A stretch of DNA of 64,000 nt, taken from assembly GCA_000727475.1 (NCBI GenBank), contig KL647304.1, positions 846,272 through 910,271 on the forward strand. The letters run 5' to 3'. Below the pieces are notes generated by a model. The model had not been told where the DNA came from. It saw nothing but the letters and a program-made list of their open reading frames with translations, and did no database searches. Of this stretch, positions 1 through 11,579 are shown in pieces (positions within the stretch are counted from its first letter, which is position 1; the number at the start of each line of letters is the position of its first letter). The translations under genes and the position numbers were made by a program. The stretch comes from Sarcocystis neurona (lineage: Eukaryota; Apicomplexa; Conoidasida; Eucoccidiorida; Sarcocystidae).

Positions 1-59
1 TATAAAGTGACAATATCCCTGCCCACGTGTGTAGAATACCCGCGCACATACACGCATGT

Positions 60-300
60 AAGTATACATCTATATATGTAATATATAATATATATAATCT
101 ATAATATGTAATATATACAATATATAATATATTTAAATATACAATATATAATATATTTAAATATACAATATATAATATATTTAAATATACAATATATAAT
201 ATATTTAAATATACAATATATAATATATACAATGTATAATATATTTGAATATGTAATATATAATATATATAATATATAATATATAATATATATATGTAAT
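60..300. repeat. AT-only minisatellite, 24-bp period
   Basis: The extreme left end is almost pure A/T, with a tandem 24-bp unit built on TTTAAATATACAATATATAA. Copies are clear at about 132, 156, 180 and 204, degrading to both sides. No gene is visible from 1 to 1035. The rest of this stretch is ordinary sequence with pyrimidine runs (420-600) and an AT/GT microsatellite near 930-970. Confidence 0.85.
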
Positions 301-1035
301 GCATTTTGTTGGTTTTTCGTCTGTGTGGCTGTATGAATATAATCATCCTTCCCAGCGCTGCTTGGGTTTCTTTCATGCTACGGAATGAAAGGGCTGCTTA
401 TAACTGACTGCCAGTCTCCTCCGACTTGTCTGCCTCTCACTTCTTTTCTTTCTTGTTCTTTCTTGTCTTTTATCGGAAGAATTTCCAGCCGTTTTCCCCC
501 TTGGAATTTCTTCCTTCAACCATGACACTCCTCCCCTGCGTATACATCCACGGGACTCCTCTCTTCGCCACGCACGGTGGTCTACACCGCTCTTCCTTTT
601 CTTCTCCATAAACCCATGGAAGGGAAAAAAAAGTGGCCCTTCTTTGACGAGCGTGCTGTTGTCAAGTTCTCCTTCTGCAGCTCCCTTTTCTGCTGCTGCG
701 CGTAGGCACTTCCACGTCGAGCTTCGCGTCCGGCGTCCTGCACCTTTTTCTTCTTCTTCGCTACAGCAGTTTTCGCTACAAACTCTGTGTCACACACTTA
801 TATGAACAGACGTACTTACTGACTTGTTTTGTGTGTACAGGTAAAATGCTATACAAATTAATATATATACGGATGTGTGCATGCCGCAGTGATATAACGT
901 GCATACATAAGTACTATATATGAACAAATGTACATATATATATATATATATATGTATGTATATATGTGTGTCTGTAGGTGACTTGCCTGTGTATTTGTTT
1001 CTCTTCTTTACGGGTCGCACACTGCTGCAGCCAGT

Positions 1036-4000
1036 ATGAAGTCATATGCACCGCCTCTTCCTGCAGCTGCTGCTGCGACTACTGCTGCTTCCTTTCCTCA
1101 AACTATGCTTCCTGCTGGCAGCGCCGCTTCCTCTGCTGCTTCCCCCGCAGCTGCTGCTGCATCCCCTGCTGCTGCCGGTTCCGGCGTTGCTGCTGCTGGT
1201 TCTGCGTCCGTAGCCGCTGGTGGGCCTGCTCCGCTGAGCCGTGGAAGGACGTGGCAACAGCAGCTGCAAGAGGCTCGTTGGCAGAACTACTCGAAACAGC
1301 AACGGCCACGGGCGAGGCGAAAGCAAAACAGCTTCCGCCTGCAACAACAGTATCACCAGACTCAGCCGCAGGATGTCTACTGGCAGCCGCCGGAGCAGCA
1401 GCAGTTCTCCCACCAGCCGCCGCAGCTGCGGCACACCTCCCAGCACCTGCTACAGCAGCAGCAACAGCAGATCCGCCAGCACCGGCCACAGCAGCGGCAG
1501 CAGATCCCCCAGCACCCGCTACAGCAGCAGCAGGTCCACCAGGAGCATGTGTACCACCAGCAACAGGAGCAGCAGCTGATGCACCGGTCGCAGCTCCTGC
1601 TGCAGCAGCAGCTATCCCACCCGGAGCAGGGCCACCAGCAGCAGCAGCAGGAGACCTGGAGTCAGCAAAGCGCGTGGCACCAGCAGAGAGACAGCCCGCA
1701 GAGCCAGGAGCGACATTGCCCGCAACAGGTGCAGCAGCAGAAACGACAGCAGCAGAAATGCCAACAGCAGGAACGCCAGCAACAACGACAGCAGCAGAGC
1801 CACCACCAGCCCCAGCTGCAGCAACAGAGCCACCAGCAGCTGCAGCAGAGCCACCAGCAGCTGCAACAAAACCCCCAGGAGCTGCAGCAGAGCCGCCAGC
1901 AGCAGCAGCAGCTGAGCCGACCCCAGCAGCCGATAATCGAGCACCAGCAGAGCCAACTGCAGCAGCAGGGCGGCCAGCAGGTGCTGCAAAAGCAGCAAAG
2001 CTACGTGCAGCANNNNNNNNNNNNNNNNNNNNNNNNNNNNNNNNNNNNNNNNNNNNNNNNNNNNNNNNNNNNNNNNNNNNNNNNNNNNNNNNNNNNNNNN
2101 NNNNNNNNNNNNNNNNNNNNNNNNNNNNNNNNNNNNNNNNNNNNNNNNNNNNNNNNNNNNNNNNNNNNNNNNNNNNNNNNNNNNNNNNNNNNNNNNNNNN
2201 NNNNNNNNNNNNNNNNNNNNNNNNNNNNNNNNNNNNNNNNNNNNNNNNNNNNNNNNNNNNNNNNNNNNNNNNNNNNNNNNNNNNNNNNNNNNNNNNNNNN
2301 NNNNNNNNNNNNNNNNNNNNNNNNNNNNNNNNNNNNNNNNNNNNNNNNNNNNNNNNNNNNNNNNNNNNNNNNNNNNNNNNNACGTGCAGCAGCAGAGCTA
2401 CGTGCAGACGCAGAGCCACGTGCAGCAGCAGAGCTACGTGCAGCAGCAGAGCCACGTGCAGCAGCAGAGCCACGTGCAGCAGCAGAGCCACGTGCAGACA
2501 CAGAGCTACGTGCAGCAGCAGAGCTACGTGCAGCAGCAGAGCCACGTGCAGCAGCAGAGCCACGTGCAGCAGCAGAGCCACGTGCAGCAGCAGAGCTACG
2601 TGCAGACGCAGAGCCACGTGCAGCAGCAGAGCTACGTGCAGACGCAGAGCCACGTGCAGCAGCAGGGCCACGTGCAGCAGGAGAGCGGCCAGGAGCAGCT
2701 GCAGAAGCAGCAGAGTCACCCGCAGCAGGAGAGCGGCCAGCAGCAGCTGCAGAAGCAGCAGAGTTACCCGCAGCAGGAGAGCGGCCAGCAGCAGCTGCAG
2801 GGTCAGCAGGAGCAGCAGCAGCACCAGAAGTCGCAGAGAGCAAGTCGCGTTGCGGAGGGGGAGGGCAGGCGCATGGCTGCGACGGGATGGGCTTGTGCTG
2901 TTGCCGGTGTTGGTCAGCAGGTATATACTGTTGAAAAGGAAGAGACGTCACTCCGCAGCAGCAGCGGCTACACGGCTGCTTCCCCGCCTCCACCAGCAGC
3001 AGCTATGCCGCACACAGCAGCAGATCCCGGAGAAACAGGCAAAAAAGCAGCGCCTAGTTACCGTCTTACCCCTTCGGATCCACCTGTTACTTCTCGTCCT
3101 TCTTCGTCTCTCTCTGCCTCTTCTTCTCCTGTCCCTGCTGCACCTTCGGTGTCCATCTCTTCTTCTGTTCCCGCTGCTGCTTCTGCTTCGTTGTCTTCTT
3201 CTGCCCCTGCAGGCGTCCCTGCGTCCTTCTCTTCTTCTGTCCCTGCAGCTGTGCCTGCGTCCTTCTCTTCTTCTGTCCCTGCAGCAGTCCCTGCTGCCTT
3301 CTCTTCCGCTCCTTTCCGCTGTATCTCTGGGATGGCAGGAGCAGCAGCAGCAGCAGTGGGCGGGGGGAGAGAAGGAGAGCAGCACAGCGTCACCAGCGCA
3401 ACTGCTGCTCTACCACGGCCAGGAGCGGCGGAAGAAGGCAAGACGAGGAGGCAGAACAGACCGGATAATTTGCTGCCGCGAGGGCATGAGCGCGAGGAGA
3501 TGGAGGAGCTGCCGATCTTGCGGTACCGGGAGAAAATTCTGCGACATATACGGAAGAACGCGGTCACATGTATTCAAGGAGAAACAGGCTGCGGGAAGAG
3601 CACGGGCGTGCCGTATTTTTTGCTGCAGGAGGAGAGGGCGGCGGCGGAGCACGAGCAGAAGGAGGAGGCGCGTCGCAGGGAACAAGAGGAAAAGCAGGAG
3701 AAGAGAACGCAGCAAAGGCGTCCGCCGCAGCCAAAGAAAAACACGAAGAGGGCGCCCTTGAACGTCGTGGTGACGCAGCCACGGCGTCTGGCGTGCATTG
3801 CGCTGGCACAGTGGGTATCGCAGAAGGTCGGAGAGCCGCTGGGAAGAAGTGTGGGGTACCGCATCGGCGGGGAGGGCGTTTTTACTTCTTCGACGAAGGT
3901 CTGTTTCATGACCACGGGGTACCTGCTGCAGCTGCTGACGCATGCGCCGCAGCGGCTGCGTGATTCGGTGACCCACATTATCCTGGACGAAGTCCACGAG

Positions 4001-7000
4001 AGAAGCCTCGAGGCGGATCTTCTTTCTCTCATTATAAAGCTCCTGCTGCTCGACGGCCCACGTTCTCCGCAGCAGAGGGACAGCGAAAAAAGTGGCTGCG
4101 CGACGGTAGTTGGCGGCGCCGATAGCAGCAGCAGCAGCGTACAACCACGGGGAAGCAGCAGCAGCAGCAGGGCTGGCTGTGAAGCAGCAGGCAGAAAACC
4201 GCCGAAGCTCGTCGTGATGTCGGCAACGATGCAAGGAAATCTGTTTGCTGAATACTTTACTGCTGCGGGACATGCACCGCCGTCCACTATCTTCGTAGGA
4301 GCGAAGCGCTTCCCCGTTCAGCAGCTCTACTTAGACGATCTGCTGCTGCAGCCTTCGCAGCTACCCGGAAGGCTCCTACTGCAGCACGAGCTAGCCGGAG
4401 AAGTCCCCCTGCCTCTGCTGCAGCAGCGCGACAGCCAGGCGAGCCAAAGAAACGCCGGCAGCAGCAAGGAGAGCAGCAGCAACAAGGGTAGCAGCAGCAG
4501 CACCAAGGGCAGCAGCAGCAGCAGTGGCAAGAACAACAGCAGCAGCGGCAAGAGAGGGGCGAGCGACATAGAGGAAGGCGACGCCGGTGAGCAGGGGCTG
4601 CAGGTTACCACGAGTGCGACTGCTGCTGCTGCTGACTACTCTGAGGGAGAAGAGGAAGCGGACGAAGAGGAGGACGAAGAAAGCGAGACGGAGAAAGAAG
4701 AGGAGGAAGACAAGGAAAATGTCGCGGAGAAAAAGGACGTGGAAGAGGGAAAGGTCAATGTTGTTGCTGCACTTCTGCAAGGAAAGGGAAGTTCTTTGGC
4801 AGAACACCTCTGCGGAGCCGACACGACCGCACTTGTTCAAGGCGTGAGAACAAACTGCCTATCAAATGTCTACTGTACTACTGCTGCTGCTGCTGCTGCT
4901 CGGTTCTTCTTTCTTCTGCTGCTGCCCGCCTGCATGTTCCTCTTCTTTATCTCTCTCTGTGAGACTGCTGCCTGCTCTTTTTCTGTTCTGCTGCTGCTCC
5001 TGCTGCCTGCTTCCTTTCTCTTCTGCTGCCGTTCCTGCTGCCTGCCTCCTTTCTCTTCTGCTGCTGTTCCTGCTGCTTGCTTTCTTTCTCTTCTGCTGCT
5101 GTTGGTGCTGCTGCTGCTGGTGGTCCTGCTGCTTGCCGTCTTTCTCTTCTTCTGCTGCTGTTCCTGCTGCTTGCCTTCTTTCTCTTCTGCTGCTGGTGGG
5201 CCTGCTGCTTGCCGTCTTTCTCTTCTTCTGCTGCCGTTCCTGCTGCTTGCTTTCTTTCTCTTCTGCTGCTGCTGGTGGTCCTGCTGCTTGCCGTCTTTCT
5301 CTTCTTCTGCCGCTGTTCCTGCTGCTTGCTTTCTTTCTCTTCTTCTTCATATCTCTTTCTGCTGCTGCTCCTGCTACAGCTCGTCTTTTGTGTATCTTGG
5401 GTCCTTGCTGGTTGCTTCTTTCTCTCTCCTGCAGTTCCGCCGCATACGTCAATATCTCTAGTCGACCAAAGCACGTATATTATAGATGTTGATGGAAGAG
5501 AGAGACGCACACACATACGCCTGCTTCTTTCTCTCAGTTTGTTCTTGTCTCTCGACAAACTTATTTTCTTCTGCGCTCGTCCTTCTCCCGTCTTTCCCTG
5601 TGCCTTCCTCTCTCTCCCTCCTTCCTGCTGCTTTCTCCTTTTCTTTCTCCGTCTCTTTGTCCATCTTTTCCTCTTTCCTTCCTTTTTCCCTTCCTTTTTT
5701 TCCTCCCCTTCTCTTTCGCTATCCGTCTCTTCCTTTCTCTCCGTCTCCTTCTCTGTGCTCTCTTTCTGCTTCTCTGGTGTGCGTGTGCGTGTGTGTCTCT
5801 CTCGATCTTTCTCTTTCCGTATCTGTCGCTTCCGTTACCTGTTCCTCCTCTTCGTTGCTGGCCCTCTCTTCTTCCCAGGTGGGTTTCTCCCCGCCCCCCC
5901 GTCTCCCTGCCGTCTTCGTTTCCTCTTATTCGTTTCCCAGTGTGCGCCCCGAGGCTGCGGGGGTCCTGCTGCTGCCGGCACCGCTGCTCCTGTTGGTGCT
6001 GCTGCTGCTGCTGCAGGCCACTGCGCACTTTTCGGAGGGAAGGAGAGAGCAGCACCAGCAGCACCGCGGGCGAAGCAACCGCGGGTGCTGCACACAGGAA
6101 CAGGTGGTCCGTCCACAAGTGTTGGAGCAGCTTGAAAGGATCTGCCATCGTGTCATAACTGCGTTGGGCTGCGGAGGAGAAACTATTCTCGTTTTCCTCC
6201 CAGGAATGGGCGAAATCTTTCATCTGTACGAGTATCTGTCTTACCTTGACACGTCCACCACCCGGTGGTTTGCCGCTGACGACGGCGCCACCACGACCAC
6301 CGCCGCCGCTGCCGGCCCCTGCCCTTCGCCGGCGACAGCGGCGACAGCAGCAGCCGCGGGCGGGGGAGGCCAGGAAGACTGCAACAGCAGCAGCAGCAGC
6401 TCCTTGACGGGCGGGCGAGCGACTTTCTCTCAACAACAGCGACGCTGGGGGCCGTTATTAGAGTATCGCCTCTTTGCCTTACATTCATCAATCAGCACAG
6501 AAGAACAAAAAGCAGTTTTCTCGCCTCCTCCTCCGGACACGGTTCACGTCGTACTCGCCTCAAACATTGCCGAAAGTTCGTTGACGCTGCCAGCCGTACG
6601 CATCGTCGTAGACTTCTGCCTCAGGAGACAGGTTCTTCAGGACCAGGTAAGCAAATCCTCACTTCCTTCTTTCTACCCACATATATATTCAAATATTCAA
6701 GAAGAGTATACACACCGACATATATATATATTTACATATACGCATAGAGACTCTCCTCAATACATTGATATATACGTGTTCCGGCGAAATGAATATATAT
6801 ATAAGCGTACACACAACGGTGTGTACCAGGATATATATATATATATTTATATCTGTGTCTATCTATATATATATGTGTATATACCACAATATATGTACAC
6901 CCGTGCGCGTCTCTCTCTGTCAATCTCTCTCTCTCTCTGTATACATATATAAATATATAGACATAGGAAGATATGCGTATATCCATACATGTGGAAAGGT

Positions 7001-10000
7001 GTATATATAGAGACTTACTTGGACGGAGGTTTACACACACCTATACAGCGCGACATATCTGTGTTTCTACAAGTACAACTTTTAGCCATACAAACTCTCC
7101 TCTGTACGTATATATATGTATATTAATATATGCATATGTGTGTCTTTGTAGGTGTTTGTCTCTATATGGAGATGTGTGTATATGTATATAGACACAGCAT
7201 TTTATCTATTTATCTGTCTGTATGTGTTTTACCTACCTTTCTGTATACATAAATATTCTCTCGCATACGTATATGTGTGTGTATAAAGATGGATATATAT
7301 ATATATATATATACCTAGATACACTGGGCGCCGTATACAAACTTATACATATACATATATATATGTGTATGTGTAGAGCATTACGTGTGTTTGCACCAGG
7401 CTAAATACAGATGCTTCTACACATATATATATATGTGCCCGTGTTCTTACTAGTGAATGTATACGGATACCGCTGGTGCACAGCCAGACGTATATACACC
7501 TGAATATATATGTAAAGAGAGGGAAAGAGCAGCAGCAGAAACGCGTCTGTGACCGCCTTTTAAGGCGTGTGTTGTGGACGTTCCTGCCCCTCTGCTTCTC
7601 CGCGTCGTCTCCATCTTTTTCGCGCGGGGGAGGACTTCTCTTCACTGCGAAGAGAGACGTCCCAGCCGGAGCAGAAAGGACGAGAATAGCGCGCGCTGCT
7701 GCGTTTCTTCTGCATTCTCGCCTGAAGCTGCCCTCGCCAGTTGCTGGAGAGGTGTCTGCAGGCATTCCCGTTTTCGAAGATGCGACGGGGCTCAACAGCA
7801 AAAGACAGAAAGAGAGAAAAAGGGGGAGAGGCATGTATGTATACACAAATACATATATATATATGTATGTGTGTACTTGTACGGATAAATGTTCGCAGAT
7901 ATATCTATATATACGTCGTATGGTTGTGTACATAGAAATACACAGAAGTCGCCCAATATATACATATATATAGAGATAGATACGTAGGCAGTTATACGCG
8001 AGTGTATCTGTATATAGAGATGAACGTGTGTAGACAAATATGTGTATATAGATAGATAGATAGACGGACACGAATGCGCCTGTGTGTATGTATGTATCTA
8101 TTTATCTATCCACCTACATATATATGCATATATTTATATACATATACACGTATACACGAATATGTAGGTGTAAGTGTGTGTACTTACATATATGTATATG
8201 TGGATAAATACATAGATAGGTATGTATACGTGTGTGTACCTGTATATATAAATGAATGTGTACAGACATACATATATATATATATATATGTATATTAAGA
8301 GAGAGAGGGAGACCGATGGACACACACACACACACACACCCGCGTATGTGTATCTATTTATCTGTCTATCTATCTGTCTATTTATTTAATGTATATATAT
8401 ACGTATATGTGTGTGTAAGTGTGTGCATTTATACATGTATATGGATAGATAGACAGGTATGTATACGTGTGTGTATATCTGTGAGTGTAGATGAATACGA
8501 GTGTATATACATATGTACATCTATATATAGATAGACAAATATGTATGTGTACGTGTGTGTATCTGCCTATTTATCAATCTCTCTTTCTTTCTCTCTCTCT
8601 CTATATATACATGGGTATGTATGTGTGAATGTGTGTACTTATATATATGTCTATATAGGTGGATGTGTATAGAGTTCATATATATGTATGTATAAATGTG
8701 TATGTGTAGGTAGGTATATATGTAGAGGTGTCTAGAGGTGTTTGTGTATGTGATTTTGTGTATAAATGTGGATGAAAGTTTGTTGTCGAGTTGCTGGCTC
8801 TCTCCTTTTTTTCTTGGCGGTGTTGCTGCTGCTTTCAACACAGAAACGGCAGACGACGTCATTAGTTCGGACGTGGGCATCGCACGCATCTGCTCAGCAG
8901 CGCAGCGGCAGAACCGGTAAGAAGTGCCCTTCCCTTTCCCTCCTTCTCTCTTCATTTCCCCCCATCTTTCCCCCCTCTGTCCCCCTGTCTCTCTGTCTCC
9001 GGTCTCCCTGTCTCTGTGTCTCCGTGTCTCCCTGTCTCTGTGTCTCCCCGCCTGTCTCCAGTCTCCCTGTCTCTCTATCTCTGTGTCTCTCTATCTCTCT
9101 GCCTCTGTGTCCGCTTGTCTCCCTGTCTCTGGTCTCCACGCCTCCATGTCTATCTGTCTCTGTGTCTCTCTGTCTCCCTGCCTCCCTGTCTCTGTGTCTC
9201 CCTGTCTCTCTGCCTCTGTGTGTCCGTGTCTCCGTCTCTCCGTCTCTGGCCTCCCCTCTCTGTGTCTCCGTGTCTCCTGTCTGTCTGTCTGTCTCTGGTC
9301 TCCCTGTCTCCCTCTCTCTGTGTCTCCGCCTCCCTACTCCCCGTCTCCGGTCTCCCTGTCTCTCTGTCTCTCCGTCTCCCTGTCCCTCTGTCTCTGGTCT
9401 CCCTGCCTCTGTGTCTCGCTGTCTCCCTGTCTGTCTGTCTCCCCGTCTCGCTGTCTCTGGTCTCCCTCTCTGCCTCCCTGTCTGCCTGTCTGTGGTCTCC
9501 TTGTCTCCATGCCTCCCTGTCCCTCCGTTTCCTTGTCTCCGTGTCTCCCTGTCCCTCTGTCTCTCTCTCTATATGTAAATATGTGTGTTTGTGTGGATCT
9601 CTGCCTGCACGTGAGTTTCTCTCTCATTCGTCCTGCTGCTGACTTGCGCTCTTTTCGTTTGTGCCGCCTTCCTCCTCTTCGCCGTTTCTTCCGCCCTCCG
9701 TGTCTGTCTGTCGCTCGCTCTGTTCGTTTCTCGCTCGTAACGACGACGGTCGCTTCTTGGGGGGCTTCTTTGGCTTCTCTTCAACTTCGCAGGGCGGGTC
9801 TTCCCAGGAGTCGCCATACGACTTGTGCCGCGCTGGTTCTACGACGGGGCCATGCCCCGCTTCGATCCGCCAGAGATGCAGACCGCTCCTCTCGAAAAAT
9901 TGTACATCACAATCAAACATTTTACTCAGGAGCTAAACCGCGTGCTGTTTCCTTGCGAAGGAGCCAGTGCCAAGCACCCTGCAGCAGGAAGAGCAGCAGC

Positions 10001-11548
10001 AACCCTCAGGGGGACGTCGACGAAACGTACGTCTTGAGCCTCGTCTCACGAGGAAATCGCAGAAAGAAGAAGGAGAACAGCTTCTTCCTGTTCCACGTAC
10101 GACGCGTGCATCAGCCCCTGGGTTTGCGCTGCTGATGGACACACACACACAGACAGAAGACGACACAGGCAGAAGGGAGAAGAAGGGAGGGGAAGGAAGG
10201 AGGAGATCTTTTCTGTTGCACGAGAGACACATACAAGTCGTCACACAGGCCGAAAGGAACGAAAGTTGCTGAAGCCTCCTGCCTGCTGCTGTGGAGTCTC
10301 CGTGAACAGCTGCTGCTCCTGCTGCTGTTGCAGGTGCTGCATGTGAGTGCTGTGTGGAAGCGCAGGAAAGCGCAGAAGAAGAGAAGAAAGAGGGGAAGGC
10401 AGCGAAGAGAAGAAACTCGTTGTGGGAGAATGTTGCGTCACGCAGAAGAACGCAGCTGCCGATCAAAACAAGAAATCTCAGAGAGAGGGGGCTCAAGCAG
10501 CAGAGAGAATTGCAAGAACGCAGGCAGAGCAGCAGCAGCAAGACGGGGAGAAACAGCGAAAGGAATGCTGCTGCAGCACCCAAGAGAGAAGACAAGCAGC
10601 AGCAGGGAACGCAGCAACAGGAAAAGCACCAGCAGCAGGAATAGCAGCAACAGGAAGCGCAGCAACAGCAACAGGAAAAGCAGCAGCAGCAGAAAAAGCA
10701 GCAGCAGCCGAAAACGCAGCAGCAGCGGGAAACGCAGCTAGAGCAGGAAATGCAGTAGCACCAGGAAATCCGGTAGCAGGAATGGCAGCAGCAGCAGGAA
10801 AGGCAGCAGGAGGACGAGGAGAAGCAGCAGGAACTGGCGGCGGGCAGTGCAGGAGAGAGAACAAGAGTTGCAGCAGCAGAGGCAGCAGCGACAGCAGCAG
10901 AGGCAGCAGCGACAGCAGCAGAGGCAGCAGCGACAGCAGCAGAGACGGAAGTGGTAGCAGCTGAGGGGGGAGAACAGGCAGCAGAAGAATTTTTTCTCGA
11001 AAACACGCAGCAGGAACAGCAGCAGAAGTGGAGAAGCACCAAGAGAAGAAGAAGAAAACGAAGAGGAAGGGGGGGAAGTAGACGAGAAGGAGGAGGGTTT
11101 ACAGAGAAAAGACAGAGGGAAGGAAGCAAAGGGAGGATGAGAGGAAAAGGAAGGAGACTAGTTGCTAGCGACACGCGTAAAGGCCTGTCGAGTGTTGAAA
11201 TTTGTTCTGCTGCGGCTGTCACCTCTTTTTCATTCGAAAGAAGAAATTTGCTTTTGCGACGCTTCTGCAGACCCTCGCACTTCCTTTCTCTCTTCCACTC
11301 CACATACTATTTCTCAGCATGCGCCTACTTACTTTTATCATATCTATATATATTGTACGTATTCCCCCATAGATAAATACACACATATATGTGCATATGT
11401 ATATGTATGTATGTACTTACTAATATATATGTAAATGTAGGTACCTATGTATCTATCTATTTATCTACCTGTCTATCTATATATGTATGTCACATACCAC
11501 ACGCAGATGTCTCAGTGCCTCAACATGCTTGCTTGCTTATATTGTATC

Positions 11549-11579
<31 letters not shown>

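Noticed and set aside
1103..2824. Long minus-strand ORF of poly-Leu/Ala/Val
   Set aside because: It is the antisense shadow of the CAG repeat, and its length is inflated by the N run.
978..3761. Long alternative-frame ORF through the CAG tract (Ala/Pro/Cys-rich)
   Set aside because: CAG repeats are open in all frames. Only the frame that continues into helicase motifs (position 2 mod 3 after the gap) gives a recognisable protein.
4844..5461. Continuation of exon 1 into a Leu/Ser/Cys-rich tail
   Set aside because: A GTGAGA donor at 4844 removes it and the next helicase motif is reached in phase. The sequence is minisatellite.
7343..8071. Minus-strand ORF in intron 2 (Tyr/Ile-rich)
   Set aside because: Translation of TATG microsatellite, with no independent support.
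8894..9642. Overlapping ORFs on both strands in the CTGTCTC array
   Set aside because: Repeat without stops. Both helicase motif VI halves join exactly across it.
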